Positions 1 through 6,446 of a stretch of 16,778 nt of DNA are shown here, piece after piece. Source of the stretch: Bryobacterales bacterium (GTDB lineage Bacteria > Acidobacteriota > Terriglobia > Bryobacterales > Bryobacteraceae). A model generated the notes under the pieces. It was given only the letters and a program-made list of their open reading frames with translations. It was not told where the DNA came from and searched no databases. Position 1 is the stretch's first letter; each line of letters starts with the position of its first letter. The stretch is from contig PLGA01000085.1 in NCBI GenBank assembly GCA_003139735.1, positions 1 to 16,778 of the forward strand, given 5' to 3'. The position numbers and the translations under genes were made by a program.

Positions 1-1
1 G

Positions 2-1462
2 GCGTTCCGGAACCTGGGCAGCGTATTGCGGCGGCTTGGCCGGCCGGACGAGGCGGTGACTGCGCTCCGTGCGGCGCTGGCGATCAATCCGGGATTCGCC
101 GCGGCGATCGCCCAATTGGCGTACCAGTTGAAAGAGCTTTGCGATTGGAGCCAGTTGGACGATCTGACAGCGAAACTGATCGAGCTTGTCGAGGCGGGGT
201 CGGGGGCGGTGAATCCGTTCGTGTTTCTGAGCCTTGAAACGACGCCCCGCCAGCAGTTGCTGTGCGCGAAGCATTGGGCGGCCGAACAACTTGGAGCGAT
301 CCGGGAACGGCCCTTGGCGTCCACGGGCAACGAGCGCATTACGATCGGCTACTTGTCCGCGGACTTTCAGGAACACGCCACCGCGCACCTGATCGCGGAA
401 CTGATCCGGTTGCACGACCGCGGGCGGTTTCGCGTGATCGGATATTCTTATGGGCGGGACGACGTCAGCCCGGCCCGCCGGCAGATGAGGGAGTCGTTCG
501 ACGAGTTCGTGGATTTGCTCGACTGTTCGCACGCTGAGTCCGCCGCCAGGATCCGGGCGGACCGGGTGGACATCCTGGTGGACCTGAAGGGCTACACGAC
601 CGATGCGCGGCCGGAGATACTCCTTCTCTGGCCGGCGCCGGTTCAGGTGAACTACCTGGGCTATCCCGGCACGATGGGGAGCGGCGCGGTGGACTTCATG
701 TTGGTGGACCGGCAAGTCGTTCCGGCGGACGAGCAGCCGTACTTTACGGAACGACTCGTGCACCTTCCGGATTGCTATCAGGTGAACGACCGCCGGCGGC
801 CAATCGCACCGCGCGTACCGGCGCGGCCGGAGTGCGGACTGCCGGAAACGGCGTTGGTGTTCTGCTGCTTCAACTCTGCGTACAAGATCACGGCGCCGAT
901 GTTCGATATCTGGATGCGGCTGCTCGCCGGCGTACCGGGAAGCGTGTTGTGGTTGCTCGATGCGAACGCGACGGCGGCGGCGAATCTGCGGCGCGAGGCG
1001 GAATCGAGACTCTCCGGAGGGGCCGCGCGGTTGGTGTTCGCGCCGGCGCTGCCGAATCCGGAGCACCTGGCCCGCTTCGGGATCGCCGACCTGTTTCTGG
1101 ACACCCTTCCTTACAACGCACACACACTCGCAAGCGATGCGCTTTGGGGTGGATGTCCTGTAATCACGTGCACGGGCCGGGCGTTCCCGGGGCGCGTGGC
1201 GGGCAGCCTGTTGCGGGCGGTCGGGCTGCCGGAGCTGGTGACCCACTCGCTGGCGGACTACGAGGTCATGGCGTTGCAGCTTGCGCTTGATCCGGACCGC
1301 TTAAGGGCGATCCGCGGAAAGTTGCAGGCAAACCGGCTTACGACGGCGCTGTTTGACAGCCGCCGGTTCACGCGTCACCTGGAATCCGCGTTCGAGACCA
1401 TGTGGCGCATGCGCCTGGCCGGGGAGTCGCCGCGGGGGTTCGCGGTGGCGCCGATCGAATGA
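2..1462 (+). CDS. TPR-containing O-GlcNAc-transferase-like glycosyltransferase (GT41, SPINDLY type), 5'-truncated by the window
   Basis: The frame is open from the first bases, so the N-terminus lies outside the window. A TTG at 26 is internal, because the codons before it already read as a TPR helix (AFRNLGSVLRRLGRPDEA). About one and a half TPR units remain, followed by a GT41 catalytic region. Family landmarks are IGYLSADFQEHATAHL (near 340-390; its histidines match the OGT 'DF..H....H' motif), VDILVDLKGYT (near 570-600), PVQVNYLGYPGTMG (near 640-680), FCCFNSAYKIT with the lysine matching the UDP-contacting lysine (near 865-895), and NAHTLASDALWGGCPVIT (near 1116-1170). Such enzymes transfer a sugar from a nucleotide sugar to Ser/Thr of proteins, with the TPRs selecting the target. 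The bacterial donor and substrate are usually unknown and cannot be read here. A 104-bp gap separates it from the next gene, and nothing ties it to the T6SS. The family call is firm; the function is unproven. Confidence 0.9.
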   Translation, partial: AFRNLGSVLRRLGRPDEAVTALRAALAINPGFAAAIAQLAYQLKELCDWSQLDDLTAKLIELVEAGSGAVNPFVFLSLETTPRQQLLCAKHWAAEQLGAIRERPLASTGNERITIGYLSADFQEHATAHLIAELIRLHDRGRFRVIGYSYGRDDVSPARRQMRESFDEFVDLLDCSHAESAARIRADRVDILVDLKGYTTDARPEILLLWPAPVQVNYLGYPGTMGSGAVDFMLVDRQVVPADEQPYFTERLVHLPDCYQVNDRRRPIAPRVPARPECGLPETALVFCCFNSAYKITAPMFDIWMRLLAGVPGSVLWLLDANATAAANLRREAESRLSGGAARLVFAPALPNPEHLARFGIADLFLDTLPYNAHTLASDALWGGCPVITCTGRAFPGRVAGSLLRAVGLPELVTHSLADYEVMALQLALDPDRLRAIRGKLQANRLTTALFDSRRFTRHLESAFETMWRMRLAGESPRGFAVAPIE

Positions 1463-1494
1463 GCACGCTCATTGCAGCAGCCATGCGCCGCCTC

Positions 1495-1530
1495 GGGGCA
1501 GGGACTGGAATCTTTTTTCCCTCCTGCCCC
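1495..1530 (+). other. Inverted repeat (possible stem-loop) between the glycosyltransferase and methyltransferase genes
   Basis: GGGGCAGG at 1495-1502 pairs perfectly with CCTGCCCC at 1523-1530, and a G-T pair extends the stem by one. The loop is about 20 nt and contains a run of six T. It lies just after the first gene's stop, so it could mark or protect a transcript end. The T-run is inside the loop rather than after the stem, so it is not a standard intrinsic terminator. The rest of this gap (1463-1566) shows only a ribosome-binding sequence, GTGAGG at 1554-1559. I see no convincing promoter. Confidence 0.3.
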
Positions 1531-1566
1531 ACTGCCATCTGCGCTACAGTATCGTGAGGCCGCCCG

Positions 1567-3033
1567 ATGCTCACTCCTTTCGCCGCGAGTCCACAACCGC
1601 TTCTCGAGTTTTTCCGGGAGGCAGGCTACGTTCACGAGCAGTTCCAGCGAAACCCAGCCCTGCGCGACCTGCCTTCGCGGCGCCTCGGCAATCTGCCGGA
1701 CCTCCTGGAGCGCACCACGGAGCCCACCGCGTTGAACGCCCTGCTGCGCTTGTTTTTCCTGGGCGTGCCGCTCGAAAGCGAGGCTGTCGCGGGACTCGTT
1801 CCGTTGTCCGTGATCACGCCGCTGCTGGAAACGGGAATGCTGGTCCGCGACGGCGGCCGGCTGGCTCCCACGGTCATGCTGACGCCCTGCGAAGGCTTTC
1901 TGTTCGCGGCGGATCCAGCCAGTACGCTGGAGTCGCCGGAAGCCTCAGGAATGGTTCTCTGGCCCAATCCTTCCACGCGATTGCTGCAGATGTTCACGAT
2001 CCGGCGGCCCGCGGGGGCGACTCTCGATCTCGGAACCGGCAGCGGGATCCTGGCTATCCTTGCGTCGGGCCACAGCCGGCGGGTGGTGGCCACGGACTTG
2101 AACCCGCGCGCCGCCGAGTTCGTCCGCTTCAACGCCTGGCTCAACGGCGTGACGAATGTCGAATGCCTGACCGGCGACACTTTCGAACCCGTCCAAGGCT
2201 GGACGTTCGACCTGATCTTCAGCAACCCGCCGTTCTTCGTAACCCCGTCCACGGGCCAGATCTATTGTGAAAACAGCCTGGAATTAGACGGTTATTGCAG
2301 GGATCTCATCCGGGCGGCGCCGCGCTATCTTGGCGAAGGCGGTTTCCTCCAGATCACCCTGGAGTGGGTCCAGGTGAGGGGCCAGTCCTGGCGGGACCGC
2401 CTGGCGGAGTGGCTGACGGATACAGGCTGCGACGCCTGGGTGCTCCGCAGCTATGCGCGCTCGGGCGCCGCATACGCCTCCGAGCGCATCAACGGGATTA
2501 TGCCGTACTCGCCCCTGACCGCCAACCAGAGGTTCGGCGAATGGATGGCCTATTACCGCGCCCGCGGCGTGGAAGAGATCCACGGCGGAATTCTGGCCAT
2601 GCGGCGGAGAACCGGCAAAAACTGGATCCGCCTCGAGGACGTGGCCGGCCTGGACGTTGCGGAGCCGTTCGGCGAGTCTATCGTAGAATTATTCACCAAC
2701 CAGGACAAGCTGGAAACCGATGTCTCCGTGGACCAGATGATGGCCTGGAAGCCGCGGCTGCCGCCCAACGCGCAGATCGACCAGCAACTGAGCCTGGTAG
2801 AGGGCGAATGGAAGCCCTCCTCGATGCAACTCAGGCGGCCTGGCGCGCTCCCCAGTTCTCTGGCGCTCGACCCGCAGGTTGCCCGCTTCCTCGGGGGATG
2901 CGATGGCGCCCGCACCGTACACGAATTGGCGCAGGATCTGGCTGCGGCGGTCAAGATTGCTCCGGACCAGGTCCTGCGGCAGTGTTGCGCCGTGATGCGT
3001 AAGCTTGTCGAGCGGCGTCTGGTCCTCTTGTGA
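1567..3033 (+). CDS. Class I SAM-dependent methyltransferase with NPPF motif and C-terminal PqqD-like/winged-helix tail
   Basis: The product is 488 aa. An ATG at 1567 lies 7 nt after GTGAGG. A helical N-terminal part (about residues 1-140) precedes a Rossmann methyltransferase core. SAM-binding motif I is DLGTGSG (154-160), motif II is ATDLN (175-179), and motif IV is SNPPFF (219-224). The NPPF signature belongs to enzymes that methylate planar amino groups (N6-adenine in DNA or RNA, or glutamine as in PrmC/HemK), so the target is probably nucleic acid or protein rather than a small molecule. After a poorly recognised middle region, residues from about 430 (PQVARFLGGCDGARTVHELA onward) look like the small winged-helix/PqqD-like module seen in some radical-SAM and methyltransferase proteins. 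Long two-sided methyltransferases of this shape also occur in actinobacteria. The exact substrate is unknown. It ends 123 bp before tssB and is probably not part of the T6SS transcript. Confidence 0.85.
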   Translation: MLTPFAASPQPLLEFFREAGYVHEQFQRNPALRDLPSRRLGNLPDLLERTTEPTALNALLRLFFLGVPLESEAVAGLVPLSVITPLLETGMLVRDGGRLAPTVMLTPCEGFLFAADPASTLESPEASGMVLWPNPSTRLLQMFTIRRPAGATLDLGTGSGILAILASGHSRRVVATDLNPRAAEFVRFNAWLNGVTNVECLTGDTFEPVQGWTFDLIFSNPPFFVTPSTGQIYCENSLELDGYCRDLIRAAPRYLGEGGFLQITLEWVQVRGQSWRDRLAEWLTDTGCDAWVLRSYARSGAAYASERINGIMPYSPLTANQRFGEWMAYYRARGVEEIHGGILAMRRRTGKNWIRLEDVAGLDVAEPFGESIVELFTNQDKLETDVSVDQMMAWKPRLPPNAQIDQQLSLVEGEWKPSSMQLRRPGALPSSLALDPQVARFLGGCDGARTVHELAQDLAAAVKIAPDQVLRQCCAVMRKLVERRLVLL

Positions 3034-3063
3034 TGTTTCGTACAGATTGCGGATCTGACTGGG

Positions 3064-3077
3064 AAGCGGCCCCGCTT
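3064..3077. promoter_or_regulatory. 14-bp palindrome upstream of the T6SS promoter (possible operator)
   Basis: AAGCGGCCCCGCTT is a perfect dyad (AAGCGG, CC, CCGCTT) ending 17 bp before the -35 hexamer of the proposed T6SS promoter. That is a plausible place for an activator or repressor dimer. It could equally be a weak RNA hairpin at the end of the methyltransferase transcript; no T-run follows. In GC-rich DNA a palindrome this short can arise by chance. Confidence 0.25.
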
Positions 3078-3094
3078 GGCATTGGCGCAAACGC

Positions 3095-3124
3095 TTGACG
3101 TTCCGTCTCGCCTCGACGTATAGT
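3095..3124 (+). promoter_or_regulatory. Predicted sigma70-type promoter of the T6SS operon
   Basis: The -35 box TTGACG (3095-3100) matches the consensus at 5 of 6 positions. The -10 box TATAGT (3119-3124) also matches at 5 of 6. The spacer is 18 bp. Transcription would start near 3131 and give a leader of about 26 nt with the Shine-Dalgarno GGGAGGA (3147-3153), then the tssB ATG at 3157. It sits in the only clear intergenic gap before the compact T6SS gene run. I looked for a sigma54 -24/-12 pair (common at other T6SS loci) and found none with correct spacing. Confidence 0.6.
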
Positions 3125-3156
3125 GTGATGCACCGACTTTTTGTTCGGGAGGATTA

Positions 3157-3678
3157 ATGGCCAGAGAGAGTACGCAGCATAAACTGGATCGGGTACGTGC
3201 CCCACGCGTACAGATCACATACGACGTCGAGGTGGGCGGAGCGATTGAGCTGAAGGAGCTTCCCTTCGTGGTTGGCGTACTAGGGGACTTCACCGGCCAG
3301 CCGGAGCAGCCGCTGCCCAGACTAAAAGACCGCAAGTTCGTCGAGGTGAATCCGGACAACTTCGACACGGTTTTGGAAGGAACGAAGCCGCACCTCAACT
3401 TTGCGGTGGAAAACAAGTTGAGCGAAGAACCGGAAGCCGCCAACCTCAAGGTGGACTTAAAGTTCGCCAAGTTGGAGGATTTCGAGCCGCAGAACGTGGC
3501 GCGTCAGGTCAAGCCACTCAAGGAACTGCTCGACCTGCGAACCCGGCTGAGCGATCTCCGCGGCAGTCTGCAGGGCAACGACAAGCTGGAAGAGTTGCTG
3601 CTGGAGAGCGTCGGCAACACCGAGAAACTGGACAAATTGAAGGGCGAGATGGGAAAGGGAGGGGAATCCAATGGCTGA
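3157..3678 (+). CDS. tssB: T6SS contractile sheath small subunit TssB (VipA)
   Basis: The product is 173 aa, the usual length for this family. It opens with the typical QHKLDRVRAPRVQITYDVE stretch (7-25), followed by ELPFVVGVLGDFTG (34-47) and KFVEVNPDNFD (60-70), all standard TssB landmarks. It ends in a charged, coiled-coil-prone tail. TssB pairs with TssC to build the cytoplasmic sheath whose contraction drives the Hcp tube outward. Its N-terminal segment is also the docking site for TagJ in systems that carry that gene, as here. The start has a strong ribosome-binding site (GGGAGGA, 3147-3153), and it is the first gene after the predicted promoter. It overlaps tssC by 8 nt, which fits translational coupling and matched subunit amounts. 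Confidence 0.97.
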   Translation: MARESTQHKLDRVRAPRVQITYDVEVGGAIELKELPFVVGVLGDFTGQPEQPLPRLKDRKFVEVNPDNFDTVLEGTKPHLNFAVENKLSEEPEAANLKVDLKFAKLEDFEPQNVARQVKPLKELLDLRTRLSDLRGSLQGNDKLEELLLESVGNTEKLDKLKGEMGKGGESNG

Positions 3679-5158
3679 CGCTAAGAGCGCGCAAGCTTCC
3701 GTAGTTGCCAGCGAACAAGTTCAGGAGAAGAGCCTGCTCGATCAGATTGTGGAAGAAGGCCGCTTCGGCGTAGAGCCGGCTTCCCGCGAGCGGGGCAAGA
3801 ACTTGGTCAAAGAGTTCGTGGCGCAGGTCCTCGACGGCTCCATGACCATCGCGCGCGACGCGGAAATGATGATCAACGCCCGCATTGCGCAAATCGACCA
3901 TCTGGTGTCCATCCAGTTGAACGAGATTATGCATCACCCCGCGCTCCAGAAACTGGAAGCCACCTGGCGCGGCGTCAAGTACCTGATGGATCAGAGCGAA
4001 ACCGGCACCATGCTCAAGATCCGCATCCTCAACTGCAGCAAGAAGGAGATGCTGAAGGATCTGCAGCGCGCGCCGGAATTCGACCAAAGCGCCCTGTTCA
4101 AGAAAGTTTACGAGGAGGAGTACGGCGTCTTCGGCGGCGCTCCCTTCGGCGCCCTGGTGGGGGACTACGAATTCGGCAGGCACCCCGAGGACATTGAACT
4201 CCTGGAGCAGATTTCCCATGTGGCGGCGGCCGCTCACGCGCCGTTCTGCACGGCGGCCAGCTCCGACATGCTCAACCTGCCGTCCTGGACCAGCCTGGAC
4301 GCTCCTCGCGACTTGGCCAAGATTTTGGATACCACTGAGTACGCCAAGTGGAAGGGCTTCCGGCAGTCGGAAGATTCCCGCTACGTAGCTCTCGCCCTGC
4401 CTCGCGTTCTGGGCCGGCTGCCTTACGGCAAAGACACCAAGCCGGTGGAGGACTTCAACTACGAAGAGCACGTGGATGGAAGCGATCATTCGAAGTATCT
4501 GTGGATGAACGCGGCTTTCGCGCTAGCCTCGCGGATGACCACTTCTTTCTCGCAGTACGGCATGTGCGTCGCCATGCGGGGCGTGGAAGGCGGCGGCCTG
4601 GTCACCGGACTGCCGGTCCACAACTTTTACACCGATGAGGGCGACGTGGCCATGAAGTGCCCCACCGAGACGCCCATTACCGACCGGCGTGAAAAGGAAT
4701 TGGCTGACCTCGGTTTTGTGCCCCTGGTGCACTGCAAGGACACGGATTACGCCGCGTTCTTCAGCGTGCAATCCGCCCAGAAGCCGAAGGTGTTCGACTC
4801 CGATGCGGCCAATGCCAATGCCCGCCTGTCGGCGCAGATTCCCTACATCATGGCGGTCTCGCGGTTCGCGCACTACCTGAAGGCCATGATGCGCGACAAG
4901 ATTGGCAGCTTCATGTCGCGCGCCGACGCCGAGGTTTTCCTGAATCGCTGGATTACCAAGTATGTCGTTCCGGACGACACGGCGTCGCCCCAGATGAAGG
5001 CAAGGTGTCCTTTGCGGGAAGCCCGCGTGGACGTGTCGGAAATTCCGGGAAAACCGGGCTGCTATCGGGCCGTCGTTTTTCTGCGGCCGCACTTCCAGCT
5101 CGAGGAGTTGACGGTTTCCCTGCGTCTGGTGGCGGATTTGCCGGCGCCGGCCAAGTAA
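3671..5158 (+). CDS. tssC: T6SS contractile sheath large subunit TssC (VipB)
   Basis: The product is 495 aa, a normal length. The ATG at 3671 lies inside the end of tssB and has a strong purine-rich ribosome-binding site (3654-3664). The N-terminal region SLLDQIVEEGRFG, then RERGKNLVKEFVAQVL, then NARIAQIDHLVSIQLNEIMH, is the classic TssC opening. The middle includes WRGVKYLMDQSE, FGALVGDYEF and LPRVLGRLPYG. The C-terminus (CPLREARVDVSEIPGKPGCY, then FLRPHFQLEEL) is the conserved sheath-interaction region. TssC forms the bulk of the six-start helical sheath with TssB; after contraction it is pulled apart by ClpV. It is followed by a 58-bp gap containing a small hairpin and then hcp. Confidence 0.97.
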   Translation: MADAKSAQASVVASEQVQEKSLLDQIVEEGRFGVEPASRERGKNLVKEFVAQVLDGSMTIARDAEMMINARIAQIDHLVSIQLNEIMHHPALQKLEATWRGVKYLMDQSETGTMLKIRILNCSKKEMLKDLQRAPEFDQSALFKKVYEEEYGVFGGAPFGALVGDYEFGRHPEDIELLEQISHVAAAAHAPFCTAASSDMLNLPSWTSLDAPRDLAKILDTTEYAKWKGFRQSEDSRYVALALPRVLGRLPYGKDTKPVEDFNYEEHVDGSDHSKYLWMNAAFALASRMTTSFSQYGMCVAMRGVEGGGLVTGLPVHNFYTDEGDVAMKCPTETPITDRREKELADLGFVPLVHCKDTDYAAFFSVQSAQKPKVFDSDAANANARLSAQIPYIMAVSRFAHYLKAMMRDKIGSFMSRADAEVFLNRWITKYVVPDDTASPQMKARCPLREARVDVSEIPGKPGCYRAVVFLRPHFQLEELTVSLRLVADLPAPAK

Positions 5159-5162
5159 GTTT

Positions 5163-5184
5163 GACCCGGCCGCGGTGGCCGGTC
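5163..5184 (+). other. GC-rich hairpin in the tssC-hcp gap
   Basis: CCGGCC (5166-5171) and GGCCGG (5177-5182) form a 6-bp stem with a 5-nt loop. Allowing one bulged C adds two more pairs (A5164-T5183, G5163-C5184). No T-run follows, so it is not a terminator. It lies just upstream of the hcp ribosome-binding site. It could protect the 5' end of a processed hcp message, which is usually the most abundant T6SS product. That role is inferred. Confidence 0.3.
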
Positions 5185-5197
5185 CCCAGTTCAATGC

Positions 5198-5208
5198 AAG
5201 GAGAGAGG
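5198..5208 (+). promoter_or_regulatory. Ribosome-binding site that fixes the hcp start
   Basis: The purine-rich AAGGAGAGAGG lies just before the ATG at 5217; its GAGAGG end is 8 nt from that ATG. The open frame extends upstream to a GTG at 5175. That alternative start would put 14 extra residues, untypical of Hcp, in front of MAVNAYLYVDG and would place this ribosome-binding sequence inside the gene. The ATG at 5217 is therefore preferred. Confidence 0.65.
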
Positions 5209-5216
5209 AAAACGTT

Positions 5217-5720
5217 ATGGCGGTAAACGCGTATTTGTATGTTGACGGGGTTACCGGCCCCAGCACCAGTAAGACGGGGTTCATAGACATCCTGTCTTTC
5301 AGTTGGGGCGTATCCCAGACGGCCACCTATGGCGCAGGGGCATCCGGCAAGGAAGCCAAGGCTGGGCGTGCGGACTTTTCAAATCTGAGCGTCATGAAAG
5401 TCCTGGACAAGACTTCCCCCATTCTGTGCAACCACTGCGCAAGTGGCGACATCCTGAAAAAGGTCTATATCCTGTATGACAAACCGGTCGGCGACAAGCA
5501 GGAGGACTACTTCCGTGTCTACCTTTCCGATGCGCTCATCACTTCGGTGCAGTTATCGGGCAGTAACGAGAACCCAACCGAGTCGGTCAGTTTCGCCTTC
5601 CAGGCGGTGGAAGTCGCCTATAAGGCGGAGAAGGATGATGGGACACTCGACGCGGCCTCCCCTAAGGGTTACGATCTTGAGACCCTTTCATCCGGTTGGG
5701 CGGCGCCCGATAAGTTCTAA
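5217..5720 (+). CDS. hcp: T6SS inner tube protein Hcp (TssD)
   Basis: The product is 167 aa, typical of the Hcp family. It begins with AYLYVDGVTGPST and continues with FIDILSFSWGVSQ (22-34), the beta-strand pattern of Hcp subunits, then ADFSNLSVMKVLDKTSP and the closing VSFAFQAVEVAY strand. Hcp hexamers stack into the tube that is fired through the sheath and can carry small effectors in the lumen. There is no signal peptide, as expected, and no C-terminal extension that would make it an effector-fused Hcp. A slightly odd point is the cysteine pair C71-N-H-C74, where many homologues have a different short loop. It lies between tssC (58 bp) and tagJ (15 bp). Confidence 0.95.
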   Translation: MAVNAYLYVDGVTGPSTSKTGFIDILSFSWGVSQTATYGAGASGKEAKAGRADFSNLSVMKVLDKTSPILCNHCASGDILKKVYILYDKPVGDKQEDYFRVYLSDALITSVQLSGSNENPTESVSFAFQAVEVAYKAEKDDGTLDAASPKGYDLETLSSGWAAPDKF

Positions 5721-5735
5721 CGCTTAGGCCCCAAC

Positions 5736-6446
5736 ATGAGAGCCAAGGAACTTCTCGACGCCGGGAAGGTCCGGGACGCGGAGAAGGCGCTCAGCGCCTT
5801 TCTCCGCGACAACCCCGCGGATGCCGCGCAACGGACATTTCTTTTCGAACTCCTCTGCTTCTCCGGGCAGTACGAACGCGCGGAGAAGCAGTTGGGGGTT
5901 TTGGCGAAGGCCAGCCACGAAGCGGAAATGGGCGCGGTGCTGTACTACTCCGCCCTGCACGGCGAAAAGACCCGCAACTCGATATTTCAGAAGCAGGAGT
6001 TTCCACACGCGCCCGCCGCGCCATCGCCGCCGGGTACGCTGAACGGCAAGCGGTTTGAATCCATCGCCGATGCCGACCCCGCCATCGGCCCGCGCCTGGA
6101 AATGTATGCGGCCGGGGCCTATCTGTGGATCCCCTTCGAGCACATCGCTTCCGTTCAGATCGCGCCTCCTCGCGTCCTGCGCGATACGCTGTGGACTCCC
6201 GCGTTCGTCTTGACCGGTCCGAGCTTTAAAGGGACCGACATCGGGCAGGTGATCGTTCCAGCTATCTATCCCTTTTCCTGGAAGTCCGACGATGAATCGG
6301 TTTGGCTGGGGCGCACCACCGAGTGGGTGGCGGACAACGAGGGCCACGAGTTCCCCGTAGGTCAGAAGACATTCATCGTGGACGGCGAGGAAGTGCCGCT
6401 GCTGGAGATCCGGTCGCTGGAGTTCACTTCCAATGCCGTTGCGTGA
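5736..6446 (+). CDS. tagJ: T6SS accessory protein TagJ (ImpE/HsiE family)
   Basis: The product is 236 aa. It starts with a TPR-like helical pair (MRAKELLDAGKVRDAEKALS, then LRDNPADAAQRTFLFELLCF), the hallmark of ImpE proteins. The C-terminal half, with RFESIADADPAIGPRLEMYA, then YLWIPFEHI and LRDTLWTPA, matches the conserved ImpE core. In Pseudomonas aeruginosa the homologue HsiE1 binds the N-terminus of TssB and the ClpV ATPase, so it acts as an adaptor in sheath disassembly. Only one class of T6SS carries it. It is somewhat shorter than HsiE1. The ribosome-binding site is weak, and the gene follows hcp by 15 bp. It overlaps tssA by 14 nt, so the two are probably translated together. Confidence 0.9.
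   Translation: MRAKELLDAGKVRDAEKALSAFLRDNPADAAQRTFLFELLCFSGQYERAEKQLGVLAKASHEAEMGAVLYYSALHGEKTRNSIFQKQEFPHAPAAPSPPGTLNGKRFESIADADPAIGPRLEMYAAGAYLWIPFEHIASVQIAPPRVLRDTLWTPAFVLTGPSFKGTDIGQVIVPAIYPFSWKSDDESVWLGRTTEWVADNEGHEFPVGQKTFIVDGEEVPLLEIRSLEFTSNAVA

Noticed and set aside
1545..1550. TACAGT as a -10 box for the methyltransferase gene
   Set aside because: No acceptable -35 hexamer lies 16-18 bp upstream.
1353..2270. 305-codon + strand frame crossing the glycosyltransferase end and the methyltransferase start
   Set aside because: It overlaps two well-supported genes in another frame and reads as Arg/Pro/Ser-rich low complexity.
3077..3098. Possible sigma54 (-24/-12) promoter before tssB
   Set aside because: GG and GC doublets are present but not at the required 12-bp spacing; the sigma70-type boxes fit much better.
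5175..5216. Upstream GTG start for hcp adding 14 residues
   Set aside because: The strong ribosome-binding sequence at 5198-5208 and the family's usual N-terminus both support the ATG at 5217.
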